64,000 nt of DNA from Chryseobacterium cupriresistens (GCF_046614675.1 NZ_JBKKJT010000003.1:1-64000), one strand, 5' to 3'; counted from the first letter of the stretch, positions 7,482 through 17,083 are shown. Program-made: numbers and translations. Notes: a model not told the origin generated them from the letters alone.

Positions 7482-8912
7482 CTAACATAACTGGTATTCC
7501 GGAGTAGACATCAGGTTGATGACAGTCATTTTTATACTCTTGTCTGAAAAATTACTTACAGAGTTCATATCGAGGCTTTGGGTATTCTGCAGAAGATAAT
7601 CTTCACAGTTTTTATAGGCGAAAAGCTTTTCAATACGATCCCAGTCGATGGTGATATTCGGGTTTTTAAAGCTTTTATTTAATGCTGTTTCACGGGATTT
7701 CATTCCCATATCAATATCATCATCCTGCCGTGGGCTGTATTCCAAAGGGCGGAGTCCGGACCAGATCTGCGGAACCTGAAGCCTCAGCATTAAAGTAGAA
7801 CTGTCAATCCATGCCTTTCCATTCGGCCATCCCGCTACATTGGGCGGGTAAAGCAGCATTTGCCCCAGTAATTTCTGATACACGATGAGGTTTTCAGGGT
7901 TCTGAATATGCATTGGAAGGATTCGCATCATACCTGCCATCAGTTCTATAGGTGATTTTATTCTGTTTCCGATATTTTTCTGATCATAAAACCAGGTGCT
8001 TAAAAAGATCTCAGTCATCAGCTTTTTAATGTCATATCCTGAATGGTAGAAGTTTGTACTGAGTGTATTGACGATATCCTGATCCACTTTTTCATTCACA
8101 AAAAACTTATAGATCTTTGTGGTAATAAACTGAGCCGTTGTCTTTTGTTCCAGAATAATATTGAGAACATCATTTCCGTCAAAGTTGCCTGTTTTTCCCA
8201 GGAAAGTTTTGCTGCCTTCATCATGGAGATTTTTTCTTTCTTTAAAATTCCCTTCTTTATCATAACTCCATCCTGTAAAAGCTCTTGCTCCTTCTCTTAC
8301 GTCCTTTTCAGTGTAATTTCCTCTTCCCATGGTAAACAGTTCCATCACTTCACGGGCAAAATTCTCATTAGGATGGTCTTTTTTATTCTGTTGGTTATTC
8401 AGAAAATTCAACATGGCAGGCGACTGGCTTACTTCAAAAAGCAGATCTCTGAAATTGCCCAGTGCATTTTTTCTTATCGTATTTAAAAGCTGTTTGTTGA
8501 ACCTTGGATTTTGTACTCTTGATGCAAAATGCCCATGCCAGAAAAAGGCCATCTTTTCCCTCATCTGCTCCTTGTTGTTAACGATAGCGTTCAGGAAGTT
8601 CAGATTAAGTTCATTATTTTGTTCCCTGTTGATCCGCTGCATTTCTTTTTTCTTTTCCGCAGGAGCTGTACTGTTCATATAATCTGCTGCCGAAACCGGA
8701 TCAGGAGTATCATAGGTGATCTCGCTGAAACTTTCTTCTTTAAATAATTCATTCATCAGCGTTTTAATGTTTTTATTTTTCAAACCATCAATTTGATGAA
8801 TACCAACACCAAAACCTGCCCGCCAGAGAAGATGCTTGTTTTTTACTAATGAATCTGCCATCATGGAGAATTTATTTTTTGATGTAATTCTAAGAAGAAG
8901 GTTAAAACTCAT
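7482..8912 (-). CDS. DUF1800 family protein
   Basis: 476 residues from the first ATG. Recognised by LLWRAGFG at the N-terminus, MREKMAFFWHGHF, PHEN-type NENFAREVMELFTMGRGNYTE and LYPPNVAGWPNGKAWIDSS, which are DUF1800 hallmarks. The first 16 codons (NLLLRITSKNKFS) look unlike the family, so the start is more likely one of the two ATGs at 8859-8864, giving MADSLVKNKH. No signal peptide is obvious. It is first in a minus-strand pair with the DUF1501 gene. Function is unknown; association with surface or polymer metabolism is family-level inference. Confidence 0.88.
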   Translation of the reverse strand: MSFNLLLRITSKNKFSMMADSLVKNKHLLWRAGFGVGIHQIDGLKNKNIKTLMNELFKEESFSEITYDTPDPVSAADYMNSTAPAEKKKEMQRINREQNNELNLNFLNAIVNNKEQMREKMAFFWHGHFASRVQNPRFNKQLLNTIRKNALGNFRDLLFEVSQSPAMLNFLNNQQNKKDHPNENFAREVMELFTMGRGNYTEKDVREGARAFTGWSYDKEGNFKERKNLHDEGSKTFLGKTGNFDGNDVLNIILEQKTTAQFITTKIYKFFVNEKVDQDIVNTLSTNFYHSGYDIKKLMTEIFLSTWFYDQKNIGNRIKSPIELMAGMMRILPMHIQNPENLIVYQKLLGQMLLYPPNVAGWPNGKAWIDSSTLMLRLQVPQIWSGLRPLEYSPRQDDDIDMGMKSRETALNKSFKNPNITIDWDRIEKLFAYKNCEDYLLQNTQSLDMNSVSNFSDKSIKMTVINLMSTPEYQLC

Positions 8913-9203
8913 AACGGGTTAAGGATTGTTAATATTGTTTTTAGGCTGAAAGCTGGGAGTTATGGTGTACAGGACGGAGAAATTTCTCTTTACTTTAATT
9001 ATAACAGACGTGAGTTTCATAAAAGAGGATATTACTTCCAGCTTCCATCTTCTTGCTTGCTTTCTTGTTGCTATAATTCACTTTTCGAGGTCCGTTTTTG
9101 ATAAATTTTGTTAAACAAATATTTAATTTTTGTTAAAATTAAAGTATTGATATTCATTATTTTATAAATTTTATTAATGTTAAAATCAAATAGAAACCTT
9201 TGC
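8913..9203. other. Gene-free divergent region upstream of the OMP gene
   Basis: Contains degenerate AGCTGGGAGT/CTTCCAGCTTCC-type repeats in the first half and a very AT-rich half towards 9200. It separates two divergent genes and must hold the promoter of the DUF1800 gene; no clear TAnnTTTG element was found for that gene. No gene is seen. Confidence 0.4.
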
Positions 9204-9221
9204 TTGGCATGATTTTTACAT
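9204..9221 (+). promoter_or_regulatory. Candidate sigma-54 promoter
   Basis: TTGGCATGATTTTTACAT resembles the -24/-12 consensus TTGGCACG-N4-TTGCA: the GG pair and the 10-nt spacing are right, with AC in place of GC at -12. It lies about 34 bp before the OMP start codon, which suits a transcription start near 9231. No cognate enhancer-binding regulator is in the window. Confidence 0.4.
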
Positions 9222-9254
9222 CCTCTTGTTTAGTAAAATTAAAAAATTAGAGTT

Positions 9255-9818
9255 ATGAAAATGTTTAAACAAGCAATAGTACTGGCTGGTATTTTAACAG
9301 CAGGTATGGCAAGCGCCCAAAGTGCTCAAATGAACAATATGATCAAGGTAGGTGCAAATGTTGGTTTAGCAGTTCCCGCAGATAACCTTTCTGCAGCAGT
9401 AGGAGTGGATGTAGCTTACCAGAATCTGATTACACCGGGATTTGGGCTGGGTATCGCATCAGGATATACTCATTATTTTGGAAAAGACAACAACGGATAT
9501 AAAAACAATGATGTAGGAGTAGTTCCTGTAGCAGCTTTAATCAGAATTTATCCAAAACAAACCGGTTTTTATTTCGGAACTGATTTAGGATACGGATTTT
9601 TGGTTGGAGATAAAGCTGTAGCATCCAATACCAATGTTGAAAGAGCAGGCGGAGGTTTCTATCTTAAACCGGAGATCGGATACCACAACAGAGACTGGAA
9701 CTTCTTCGTACAATACCAAAAGGTTTTTGTAGGTACTAAAGGAGATTTGCCAGGTCAGGACTATAATGTGGGGAATATCGGGGTAGGATTCGGTTATAAT
9801 ATTCCATTAGGAAAGTAG
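9255..9818 (+). CDS. Outer-membrane beta-barrel protein (small porin-like)
   Basis: 187 residues. A Sec signal peptide (FKQAIVLAGILTAGMASAQ) is followed by alternating beta-strand segments with aromatic ends and a C-terminal strand NIGVGFGYNIPL, as in 8-stranded OmpA/OmpW-like barrels of Bacteroidota. It stands alone between a possible sigma-54 promoter and a strong terminator, so it is monocistronic. The substrate, if any, is unknown. Confidence 0.75.
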   Translation: MKMFKQAIVLAGILTAGMASAQSAQMNNMIKVGANVGLAVPADNLSAAVGVDVAYQNLITPGFGLGIASGYTHYFGKDNNGYKNNDVGVVPVAALIRIYPKQTGFYFGTDLGYGFLVGDKAVASNTNVERAGGGFYLKPEIGYHNRDWNFFVQYQKVFVGTKGDLPGQDYNVGNIGVGFGYNIPLGK

Positions 9819-9848
9819 TTAGATTTAATATATAAACAATTATTAACC

Positions 9849-9881
9849 AAAACCTTTTCACGAAAGTGAAAAGGTTTTTTT
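9849..9881 (+). terminator. Intrinsic terminator of the OMP gene
   Basis: The stem AAAACCTTTTCAC/GTGAAAAGGTTTT around a GAAA tetraloop, then a T-run. Confidence 0.9.
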
Positions 9882-9934
9882 GTTCTGTGCAGGATTTACA
9901 AAAACAATTATTATATTTGGTAAAATTTGAGGTT

Positions 9935-10984
9935 ATGATTCTGAATCCAAAATTTCCACTTTATTTACCAGGAGTAGAGAACAGTAATAATGATAGTGTT
10001 TCTATCATTGGAGCAAGTCTTCGTGAAGATATAACAATCTTAGGCTATTTTGTTTCCGGGAACGGAGGTCTTGAGATAAAAGTAGAAAATACATATGCAA
10101 CCAAAGAATATGCTTCCTTTTCAGATATTTTAAAGAAGTTTATTCAGGATAACCAGCTTGAGAATGTAAAACGTCTGGGAATGGCAGTGCCAGGTCCTGT
10201 ATTGGATGGGAAAAGCAGTCCGGCAAGATTAGGTTGGCATTTAGATATTGCCGAGTATACACGCGATTTCGGGTTTGAAAAAGTAGAAATGCTGAATGAC
10301 CTGGAAGCTTCTGCCTATGGAATGGCTCTTCTTGAAGATAACCATCTTGAAGCCATTTATACCAGCGGACATCTTGAAAAAGGAAATGTGGCGGTTCTTG
10401 CTCCCGGAAACGGATTAGGAGAAGCCGGCTATTTCTTTGACGGAAAATACCTGAGACCTTTCGCAACAGAGGGAGGGCACTCAGAATTTTCACCAAGAAC
10501 CAACGTAGAAGTTGAATTTTACCAGTTTTTAAATAATATCTATGGTATTGTAAGCTGGGAAAATGTATTATCCAAGTCAGGACTATTCAATATTTACAGA
10601 TTCCTGAGAGATGTGAAAAGACACCCGGAACCGGAATGGTTAGGAGAACGTCTTGCGAAGGGGAATTTTGTGGAAGAGCTTTATAAAGCTGCTGTAGAGG
10701 AAAATGTTTTGATCTGCAAAATTGCTTTAGATACTTTCCTTGAGTTCCTGGCAAGAGAGGCCAATAACTTAACATTAAAATTAAAAGCTACCGGAGGATT
10801 ACTGATTGCCGGAGATATTCCACAGATGATCGCAGAATATATTGATAAGGCGAAATTCTATGAGAAATTCAAGATCAGTGATAAAATGGAGGAAATGCTT
10901 AAAAACATTCCGATCTATCTGGTCAAGCAAAACCACACTGCATTAAATGGTATAGCACTTTATACGGCTTACTATCAGGTATAA
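9935..10984 (+). CDS. glk: Glucokinase
   Basis: 349 residues from the ATG at 9935. An in-frame ATG at 9866 would start inside the preceding terminator, so it was rejected. Glk phosphorylates glucose with ATP to start glycolysis. It shows the bacterial Glk pattern: AMAVPGPV-type motif near 85, LNDLEASAYG, LAPGNGLGEAGYF and ATEGGHSEFSPR, the last two being the phosphate-binding loop and the sugar-binding Glu/His segment. It is monocistronic, with a terminator 7 bp after the stop. Confidence 0.85.
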   Translation: MILNPKFPLYLPGVENSNNDSVSIIGASLREDITILGYFVSGNGGLEIKVENTYATKEYASFSDILKKFIQDNQLENVKRLGMAVPGPVLDGKSSPARLGWHLDIAEYTRDFGFEKVEMLNDLEASAYGMALLEDNHLEAIYTSGHLEKGNVAVLAPGNGLGEAGYFFDGKYLRPFATEGGHSEFSPRTNVEVEFYQFLNNIYGIVSWENVLSKSGLFNIYRFLRDVKRHPEPEWLGERLAKGNFVEELYKAAVEENVLICKIALDTFLEFLAREANNLTLKLKATGGLLIAGDIPQMIAEYIDKAKFYEKFKISDKMEEMLKNIPIYLVKQNHTALNGIALYTAYYQV

Positions 10985-10991
10985 AATAAAG

Positions 10992-11017
10992 CTCCGAAGA
11001 AATTCGGAGTTTTTTTA
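10992..11017 (+). terminator. Intrinsic terminator of glk
   Basis: CTCCGAA-GAAA-TTCGGAG followed by seven T. Confidence 0.9.
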
Positions 11018-11089
11018 TGAGATGATATTATTCATGAAAATTATAAATTTTATTGATATACATCAATGAAATCTATTGAGTAAGATGCC

Positions 11090-11097
11090 TACCTTTG
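11090..11097 (+). promoter_or_regulatory. -7 promoter element of the first YceI gene
   Basis: TACCTTTG matches the Bacteroidota sigma-A -7 consensus TAnnTTTG, 30 bp before the start codon. No good -33 TTTG was found. Confidence 0.5.
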
Positions 11098-11127
11098 TAT
11101 TGTTAAATAAGTAAACAACTCTATTCA

Positions 11128-11694
11128 ATGAAAAAAATATTTTTATTAGCAGTTTTAGCCGGAGGTTTAGCGTTCGGACAGTCAAAAAAAGTAGTAGCAT
11201 CTGATGTACACTGGTGGGGATACAAAGTAGCAAAATCTGAGGCCAGCTCTCACGACGGTACTGTAAAAGTGAAATCCGGAGATATGGTAATGAAAGGAAA
11301 CCAATTGGTAGGCGGAAGTTTCGTGTTGGATATGACTACTATCAGTTCTACTGACCTTACAGGAGAATACCAGCAGAAATTAAACGGACATCTTAAGAAT
11401 GGTGACTTCTTTGAAGTTGAAAAATTCCCAACAGCAACTTTCAAAATTACAGGAGTAAAGAAAAACAATGATAAAATCTACAATTCTCTTGTAACAGGAA
11501 ACCTTACTGTAAAAGGAAAAACCAGCCCAATCTCTTTCCCTGCGAAGATTTCTTACAGCAAAGGAGTAGTAAGTTTAGTATCCAACAAATTCTCTTTCGA
11601 CAGACAGAAGTTTGATGTAGCTTACAAGTCTACTATGCAGGACGTTTTTGTGAAAGATGATATTGATATGCTTGTAAAGGTAACTGCTCAATAA
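11128..11694 (+). CDS. YceI-like family protein (periplasmic lipid-binding)
   Basis: 188 residues with a signal peptide (KKIFLLAVLAGGLAFGQ) and the YceI lipocalin-like fold: VHWWGYKV, HDGTVKVKSG, LNGHLKNGDFFEVEKFPTAT and GNLTVKGKTSPISFPAKI. YceI proteins bind isoprenoids or other lipids in the periplasm. The copy at 11773 is a clear paralogue, so the pair arose by tandem duplication. Each gene has its own terminator. Confidence 0.9.
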   Translation: MKKIFLLAVLAGGLAFGQSKKVVASDVHWWGYKVAKSEASSHDGTVKVKSGDMVMKGNQLVGGSFVLDMTTISSTDLTGEYQQKLNGHLKNGDFFEVEKFPTATFKITGVKKNNDKIYNSLVTGNLTVKGKTSPISFPAKISYSKGVVSLVSNKFSFDRQKFDVAYKSTMQDVFVKDDIDMLVKVTAQ

Positions 11695-11715
11695 ATTAAT
11701 CAAAAAAAGATTATT

Positions 11716-11744
11716 AAAAGTGTAGAAGTTCTACACTTTTTTTT
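11716..11744 (+). terminator. Terminator between the YceI paralogues
   Basis: AAAAGTGTAG-AAGTT-CTACACTTTT and a T-run. Confidence 0.85.
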
Positions 11745-11772
11745 ATTTTTGTTGAATTGTAAATAAAAAAGA

Positions 11773-12399
11773 ATGAAAAGATTACTATTGTTTGCTATGG
11801 TGTGCGCAAGCATGTCATTTGTTTCTGCCCAGAAGAAATTTGATAAAGTGTCAAAAGTGACTTCATCAGAGATCAGATGGTGGGGGTATAAAGTGGTAAA
11901 AACTGAAGAAACTTCCCACTCAGGAACAGTAAAGCTGAAAAGTGGAAAATTTAACTTTGACCATACGGTCCTGGTGGATGGAGAGTTTGTAATAGATATG
12001 AGAAGTATGATGGCGGGAGATGTTTCTGATGAGGATCAGATCAAGCTTACTAATGATCTGAAAAGCTCAAACTTTTTTGAAGTAAAAAAATTCCCCATTG
12101 CAAAATTCCATTTGACTAAAATTATTCCTTTGGCAAACAGTGAATACAATTCTACAGTGTACGGTGACCTTACCCTTAAAGGAGTAAGAAAAACAATTTC
12201 TTTCCCAGCGAATGTTTACGTTACCCAGTTCACAACATCTATTGAATCTGCGAAGTTCTCCCTGAACAGAAGAGACTTTAAAGTATTCTATCAGTCTTCA
12301 TTGAAAGATTATTTCATTAAGAACGAAATGGATATTCAGTTTAAAGTTTCCACAGAAATGCTGGATAATGAGAATAGAGTACCGAAAAAGAAAAAGTAA
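11773..12399 (+). CDS. YceI-like family protein, second paralogue
   Basis: 208 residues with a signal peptide (RLLLFAMVCASMSFVSAQ) and the same motif order as the upstream copy: IRWWGYKVVKTEE, HSGTVKLKSG, SSNFFEVKKFPIAKF and GDLTLKGVRKTISFPANV. It differs by a lysine-rich C-terminal tail (ENRVPKKKK). The close parallel (WWGYKV, FFEV-KFP) supports a tandem duplication followed by divergence. A lipid ligand in the periplasm is expected from the family. Confidence 0.9.
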   Translation: MKRLLLFAMVCASMSFVSAQKKFDKVSKVTSSEIRWWGYKVVKTEETSHSGTVKLKSGKFNFDHTVLVDGEFVIDMRSMMAGDVSDEDQIKLTNDLKSSNFFEVKKFPIAKFHLTKIIPLANSEYNSTVYGDLTLKGVRKTISFPANVYVTQFTTSIESAKFSLNRRDFKVFYQSSLKDYFIKNEMDIQFKVSTEMLDNENRVPKKKK

Positions 12400-12419
12400 A
12401 ATATATTCTATTAATACAG

Positions 12420-12449
12420 AAGAGCAGTTCGTGAGAATTGCTCTTTTTT
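12420..12449 (+). terminator. Terminator of the second YceI gene
   Basis: AAGAGCAGTTC-GTGA-GAATTGCTCTT (one G-T pair), then T-run. Confidence 0.85.
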
Positions 12450-12507
12450 AATGCTGTTAAATCAGGAGGCTCATCCTTTATTTCCTTATTTTTTATAAAT
12501 TAGTGGT

Positions 12508-13173
12508 ATGAAAATTTATATCGTAAGCGGTCTGGGAGCAGACTTTAAAGTCCTTGAAAGAATAGAGTTTCCCAAACACTGTGAATTGATTTTTATAGAC
12601 TGGCTTATTCCCGAAAAAAATGAGCCTTTCGATGCCTATGTCAAAAGAATGGCAGAGAAAGTAGATGATTCAGAACCATTCTGCCTGTTGGGGTATTCTT
12701 TCGGAGGAATCATTGTTCAGGAGATTAATCAATTGAAACCTGCAGAAAAGGTGGTAATCCTTGGAAGTATAAAATCCGATAAGGAAAAATCCAGATTCAT
12801 CAGGACAGGCGAGGTTACAAAAATTCCAAGAATACTTCCTGTAGGTTTATTCAACGATAAAGCAGCCAACGTATATGCTGTGATCCGAAAGCTTTTTGAT
12901 CCTAAAAATCCGAAACTCCTTCAATATTTTAAAGTAAGAGATCCTTATTACCTCAAATGGTCCGTAGAAAAAGTTTCCGAATGGAAATTTGAAGAGAATC
13001 CCAATGTCATTCAGATATTAGGTGATAAAGACATTGTTTTTCCCATCCGCTATTCAAATCCGAATTATGTGGTGAAAGGAGGAACACATCTTTTTCCGGC
13101 CACTAAATCCAAAGAAGTTTCCAAAATACTGTCAGAGATTTTTTCTGAAAAAATTGAAAAAGTTCCAGATTGA
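12508..13173 (+). CDS. Alpha/beta-hydrolase family protein
   Basis: 221 residues, cytosolic. The start IYIVSGLGADFKV and the nucleophile elbow LGYSFGG (serine near residue 73) fit the alpha/beta-hydrolase fold. IQILGDKDIVFP supplies the acid and GGTHLFPATK the histidine of the catalytic triad. The substrate is unknown. It lies 83 bp upstream of the ammonium transporter; functional linkage is not evident. Confidence 0.75.
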   Translation: MKIYIVSGLGADFKVLERIEFPKHCELIFIDWLIPEKNEPFDAYVKRMAEKVDDSEPFCLLGYSFGGIIVQEINQLKPAEKVVILGSIKSDKEKSRFIRTGEVTKIPRILPVGLFNDKAANVYAVIRKLFDPKNPKLLQYFKVRDPYYLKWSVEKVSEWKFEENPNVIQILGDKDIVFPIRYSNPNYVVKGGTHLFPATKSKEVSKILSEIFSEKIEKVPD

Positions 13174-13256
13174 ATATTTTTTTAGGGGTGTTTGGTTTAA
13201 AAGTGTAGTTTTTATAGAATTTATATTTAAATTTGATAGGGTTAAATATAAATTTT

Positions 13257-14600
13257 ATGAAAGTAGGATTAAAATGGATCGTTTCATTCTCTGTTATCGC
13301 AATCGTTGCCATTGGTGGTTTATTCTGGAATCCGGCTGCCGATATTCCTGATACAAGGGAATTCTTAAGTGAAGATAAAATTGTCGGCGCTGATGTTGCC
13401 TGGATTCTGGCCGCGGCAGGACTTGTTTTGCTCATGACGCCAGGACTTTCCTTTTTTTACGGAGGAATGGTCGGAAGGAAAAATGTAATTTCTACCATGC
13501 TGCAGAGTTTTATTGCCTTAGGCGTTATCTCTATGGTGTGGGTAGTCGTAGGCTTTTCTTTATCTTTCGGTGAATCTATCGGAATTACAATTGCCGGAAA
13601 ACATTACGGGATCATTGGAAATCCACTCAGTTATCCCTTTTTTAAAGGAGTAGGAAATCTGCCTCATAAACTGATGGCTCCCACAATTCCTTTTATTCTT
13701 TTTGCCTTGTTTCAGATGAAATTTGCTGTTATTACTCCGGCAATTATTACCGGATCTTTTGCAGAAAGGGTTCGTTTTATATCTTATTTATTGTTCATTG
13801 TTCTTTTCAGTATATTTATTTATACGCCGCTTTGTCATATGGTATGGCATCCTGAGGGTCTTTTAAACAAATATTTCGGGGTAAAAGACTTTGCAGGAGG
13901 AACTGTTGTGCATATGAGTGCTGGTTTTGCTGCACTTGCCGGAGCTTTGGTGGTAGGAAACAGGAAGAATCCTCATCATGAGCCGTCCAATATTCCATAT
14001 GTGCTTCTGGGAACAGGAATGCTGTGGTTCGGATGGTTCGGATTTAATGCCGGATCTGCTTTGAGTGCTTCTGCATCTGCGGCTACCGCTTTTGGAACAA
14101 CTACCATTGCTTCTGCTTCGGCGATGATGACCTGGATCTTTTTTGACAGAATCAATGGGAGAAGTGTATCGGCTTTAGGAGCCTGTATTGGAGCTGTAGT
14201 AGGATTGGTGGCAATAACTCCCGGATGTGGTTTTGTAAGCATTCAGGAAAGCCTTTTTATCGGATTTATCACAGCAATCGTGTCCAATCTGATGGTGAAC
14301 TGGAAGGTTTTAAAGAAAGTAGATGATACCCTCGATGTTTTTGCCTGCCATGGAGTAGGAGGGATTATGGGAATGATTCTTACCGCCATTTTTGCTCATG
14401 GTGAAAAAGCAAGTCTGCTTCATGGTGGAATTGATGTTTTTCTTCATCATATGGCAGCCCTTGTTTTGGTTTCTGTTTTTACTTTTTTAGGTTCATTAAT
14501 TTTATATAAACTTACAGATTCCATGATCACCTTAAGAGTTTCTGAAGAGTCTGAAAATAAAGGGCTTGATCTTTCGCAGCATGAAGAATGCCTGCAATAG
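13257..14600 (+). CDS. amtB: Ammonium transporter
   Basis: 447 residues from the ATG at 13257, which gives a signal-like first helix (KVGLKWIVSFSVIAIVA). An in-frame ATG at 13233 is possible but adds a poor N-terminus. About 11-12 membrane helices. Amt hallmarks: GLVLLMTPGLSFFYGGMV, the first pore histidine in VVHMSAGFAAL, GWFGFNAGSA and the second pore histidine in VFACHGVGGIMG. It conducts NH4+/NH3 across the inner membrane. No glnK/PII gene follows, which is unusual for Proteobacteria but not for flavobacteria. Confidence 0.92.
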   Translation: MKVGLKWIVSFSVIAIVAIGGLFWNPAADIPDTREFLSEDKIVGADVAWILAAAGLVLLMTPGLSFFYGGMVGRKNVISTMLQSFIALGVISMVWVVVGFSLSFGESIGITIAGKHYGIIGNPLSYPFFKGVGNLPHKLMAPTIPFILFALFQMKFAVITPAIITGSFAERVRFISYLLFIVLFSIFIYTPLCHMVWHPEGLLNKYFGVKDFAGGTVVHMSAGFAALAGALVVGNRKNPHHEPSNIPYVLLGTGMLWFGWFGFNAGSALSASASAATAFGTTTIASASAMMTWIFFDRINGRSVSALGACIGAVVGLVAITPGCGFVSIQESLFIGFITAIVSNLMVNWKVLKKVDDTLDVFACHGVGGIMGMILTAIFAHGEKASLLHGGIDVFLHHMAALVLVSVFTFLGSLILYKLTDSMITLRVSEESENKGLDLSQHEECLQ

Positions 14601-14700
14601 CTTTTATATTGTGATGATATGTTGATATCATTAAAAATTTGAAGGTATATTTCAGGATTTATCATGTATCTTTGTTTCTGAGGAAAATGACGAATCATTT

Positions 14701-16119
14701 ATGGAATCAATATCGGTTTTTGAAATTATTAAAGTAGGAATAGGTCCGTCCAGTTCACACACGATGGGACCCTGGAACGCAGCAGCAGCATTTATCAGGA
14801 TTATAAAAAGAGAAAGATCAATAGAAGAAGTTAAAGAGGTTTTTCTTGAATTCTTTGGCTCACTCGCAAAAACGGGAATCGGGCACGGAACTGATATTGC
14901 GGGAATGCTTGGGTTGAATGGAGAGGATTTTAAAACGATCAATACTTCAAAAATTGATGAAAAGATAGATTATATCAAGAGTACTCAAACCATTAACCTT
15001 GGTGGTGAAAAGGTAATTCCGTTTATCTACGGACATCATTTGATTTTAAACATGAAAAAGAGCCTTGATTTTCATCCGAACGGAATGATCTTCAGAGCTG
15101 TTTTCGAAGACGGAACTGAACTTGTGCAGGATTTTTATTCTGTAGGAGGCGGTTTCATTGCCAGCCAGGAAAAAAACTCTATTCAGAAGCAGTGTGTACG
15201 TACGCTGTATCCGTGTCATAAAGCTTCAGATATTGCAAAATATTGTGAAAAGCTGGGATTTGATAAAATGTCAGATTTGATTTTCATGAATGAAGAAAGC
15301 TGGAGAACCCAGGATGAAACGAGGCAGGAAGCACTTTATATCTGGCAGCAGATCAAAGAATGTATCTACAAAGGTGTCAATAAGGAAGGAGTTCTTCCTG
15401 GCGGACTGAATGTTTCCAGAAGAGCCGCAGGGATCAACAGAAAGCTGCTGGGAGATAAAATCTATAAAAACAAAGACGAATGGTTCCAGCAGGTAGTAGA
15501 TGCTGAAGAGAACTTTACTAATATCAACAAGTGGATTGCCTGCTTTGCACTGGCAGTGAATGAAGAGAATGCAAGCTTCGGAAGAATTATTACCGCACCT
15601 ACCAATGGGGCAAGTGGAGTTATTCCGGCGGTATTGATGTACTCTCAGGCATTTACCCCATTTACGAGTGAGGAGGATATTATAAGATTCTTGCTTGTAG
15701 CGGGAGAAATCGGGACTTTATTCAAGAAAAATGCAACTATTTCTGCAGCGATGGGAGGATGTCAGGCGGAAATCGGAGTATCTTCTGCAATGGCAGCAGC
15801 CGGACTTACAGAAATCTTAGGAGGAAGTGTAGGACAGGTATTGATGGCGGCAGAAATTGCGATGGAACATCACCTTGGATTAACCTGCGATCCAATTAAA
15901 GGGCTGGTACAGATTCCATGTATTGAAAGGAATACGATGGGAGCGATGAAAGCCATTACAGCAGCCAATATTGCACTGGAAAGTGATCCCACGAAAGCAA
16001 AAGTAACATTGGATGAAGTGATTCTGACCATGTGGGAAACCGCTCAGTCGATGAGTGACCGTTTTAAAGAAACTTCGGAAGGCGGATTGGCCATTGCAGT
16101 CAACGTTCCGGAATGTTAA
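14701..16119 (+). CDS. sdaA: L-serine ammonia-lyase (single-chain, iron-sulfur)
   Basis: 472 residues fusing the beta and alpha regions. The N-terminus has GPSSSHTMGP. The C-terminal half has TAPTNGASGVIPAVL, AMGGCQAEIGVSSAMAAAG, LTCDPIKGLVQIPCIERN, which carries the three cysteines that bind the [4Fe-4S] cluster. The enzyme converts L-serine to pyruvate and ammonia. It ends with a strong terminator and converges on tyrA. Confidence 0.93.
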   Translation: MESISVFEIIKVGIGPSSSHTMGPWNAAAAFIRIIKRERSIEEVKEVFLEFFGSLAKTGIGHGTDIAGMLGLNGEDFKTINTSKIDEKIDYIKSTQTINLGGEKVIPFIYGHHLILNMKKSLDFHPNGMIFRAVFEDGTELVQDFYSVGGGFIASQEKNSIQKQCVRTLYPCHKASDIAKYCEKLGFDKMSDLIFMNEESWRTQDETRQEALYIWQQIKECIYKGVNKEGVLPGGLNVSRRAAGINRKLLGDKIYKNKDEWFQQVVDAEENFTNINKWIACFALAVNEENASFGRIITAPTNGASGVIPAVLMYSQAFTPFTSEEDIIRFLLVAGEIGTLFKKNATISAAMGGCQAEIGVSSAMAAAGLTEILGGSVGQVLMAAEIAMEHHLGLTCDPIKGLVQIPCIERNTMGAMKAITAANIALESDPTKAKVTLDEVILTMWETAQSMSDRFKETSEGGLAIAVNVPEC

Positions 16120-16145
16120 TAGAAATCATTTTATTTCAAAATATA

Positions 16146-16177
16146 AAACCCTTAGCCACTATGACTAAGGGTTTCTT
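16146..16177 (+). terminator. Terminator of sdaA
   Basis: AAACCCTTAG/CTAAGGGTTT stem with a 9-nt loop; short T-run. Confidence 0.8.
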
Positions 16178-16227
16178 AATAAAATAAAAGTAAAAACCGT
16201 CGGGCTTTTAGTATTGTATAAGGATTT

Positions 16228-17070
16228 TTATCTTAAAATTCCTCTGATTCTGTTGGCGTTAGAAATCAATTCTTCCAGATATTCATAGTTTTCTTTTTCC
16301 AGAGCGGATTTGAATTTTCTGAGCTGAGTAATATGTTCGTTCAAAACGTCCAGTACATTTTCTTTGTTTTGTTTAAAGATAGGAACCCACATTTCCGGAT
16401 GCGACTTGGCAAGACGAACGGTACTTGAAAAACCGGAACTGGCAAGCTGGAAAATCGTTTCTTCTTCACGTTCTTTTTCCAATACGGTATTGGCAAGGGC
16501 GTAAGATGTAATATGGGAGATATGGGAAATATAAGCGGTATGAACATCATGATCTTCTGCATTCATATAAATCATGTGCATATCGAGAGCATTGACTACT
16601 TTTTCAACGGTAGCCAGAGCATCGTCGGCCGATTCTTCTTTGTTGCAGATGACACCAGCTTTTCCCGAGAAACTTTCAGCAATAGCGGATTTCGGACCAT
16701 TGTTTTCCGTTCCCCACATCGGGTGGAACGCTACAAATCTTGATCGTTTCGGGTGGTTTTTTACCGCATGCACAATGCCTGCTTTGGTGGAGCCTGCATC
16801 CATTACCGTCTGCTGGTCAGACACAAGATCCAGAACAGAAGGCAATAGTTTTCGTGCAGCGTCTACAGGAATAGCAAGAATAATCAGATCCGAATTTTTA
16901 ATTCCATGTTCAAGATCTACTCCCGCATCAATGATTTTAAGTTCCAATGCGTCACTGATATGCTGTGTATTGTTATCGATTCCGTAGATGAAGCTGGCCA
17001 GGTTTTTCTCTCTTAATTTCAAAGCCATCGAACCTCCGATTAATCCCACTCCAATAATACTTATTTTCAT
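16228..17070 (-). CDS. tyrA: Prephenate dehydrogenase
   Basis: 280 residues. An N-terminal Rossmann motif (IIGVGLIGGSMALKL) is followed by the NAD-binding and prephenate-site segments AFHPMWGTENNGP and HDVHTAYISHISHI. It lacks a chorismate mutase domain and a C-terminal ACT domain, so it is a monofunctional TyrA. It converts prephenate to 4-hydroxyphenylpyruvate for tyrosine. No other aro gene is adjacent. A terminator-like hairpin sits 21 bp before the start codon, within a probable leader. Confidence 0.9.
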   Translation of the reverse strand: MKISIIGVGLIGGSMALKLREKNLASFIYGIDNNTQHISDALELKIIDAGVDLEHGIKNSDLIILAIPVDAARKLLPSVLDLVSDQQTVMDAGSTKAGIVHAVKNHPKRSRFVAFHPMWGTENNGPKSAIAESFSGKAGVICNKEESADDALATVEKVVNALDMHMIYMNAEDHDVHTAYISHISHITSYALANTVLEKEREEETIFQLASSGFSSTVRLAKSHPEMWVPIFKQNKENVLDVLNEHITQLRKFKSALEKENYEYLEELISNANRIRGILR

Positions 17071-17083
17071 CTTTTTCTATTTT

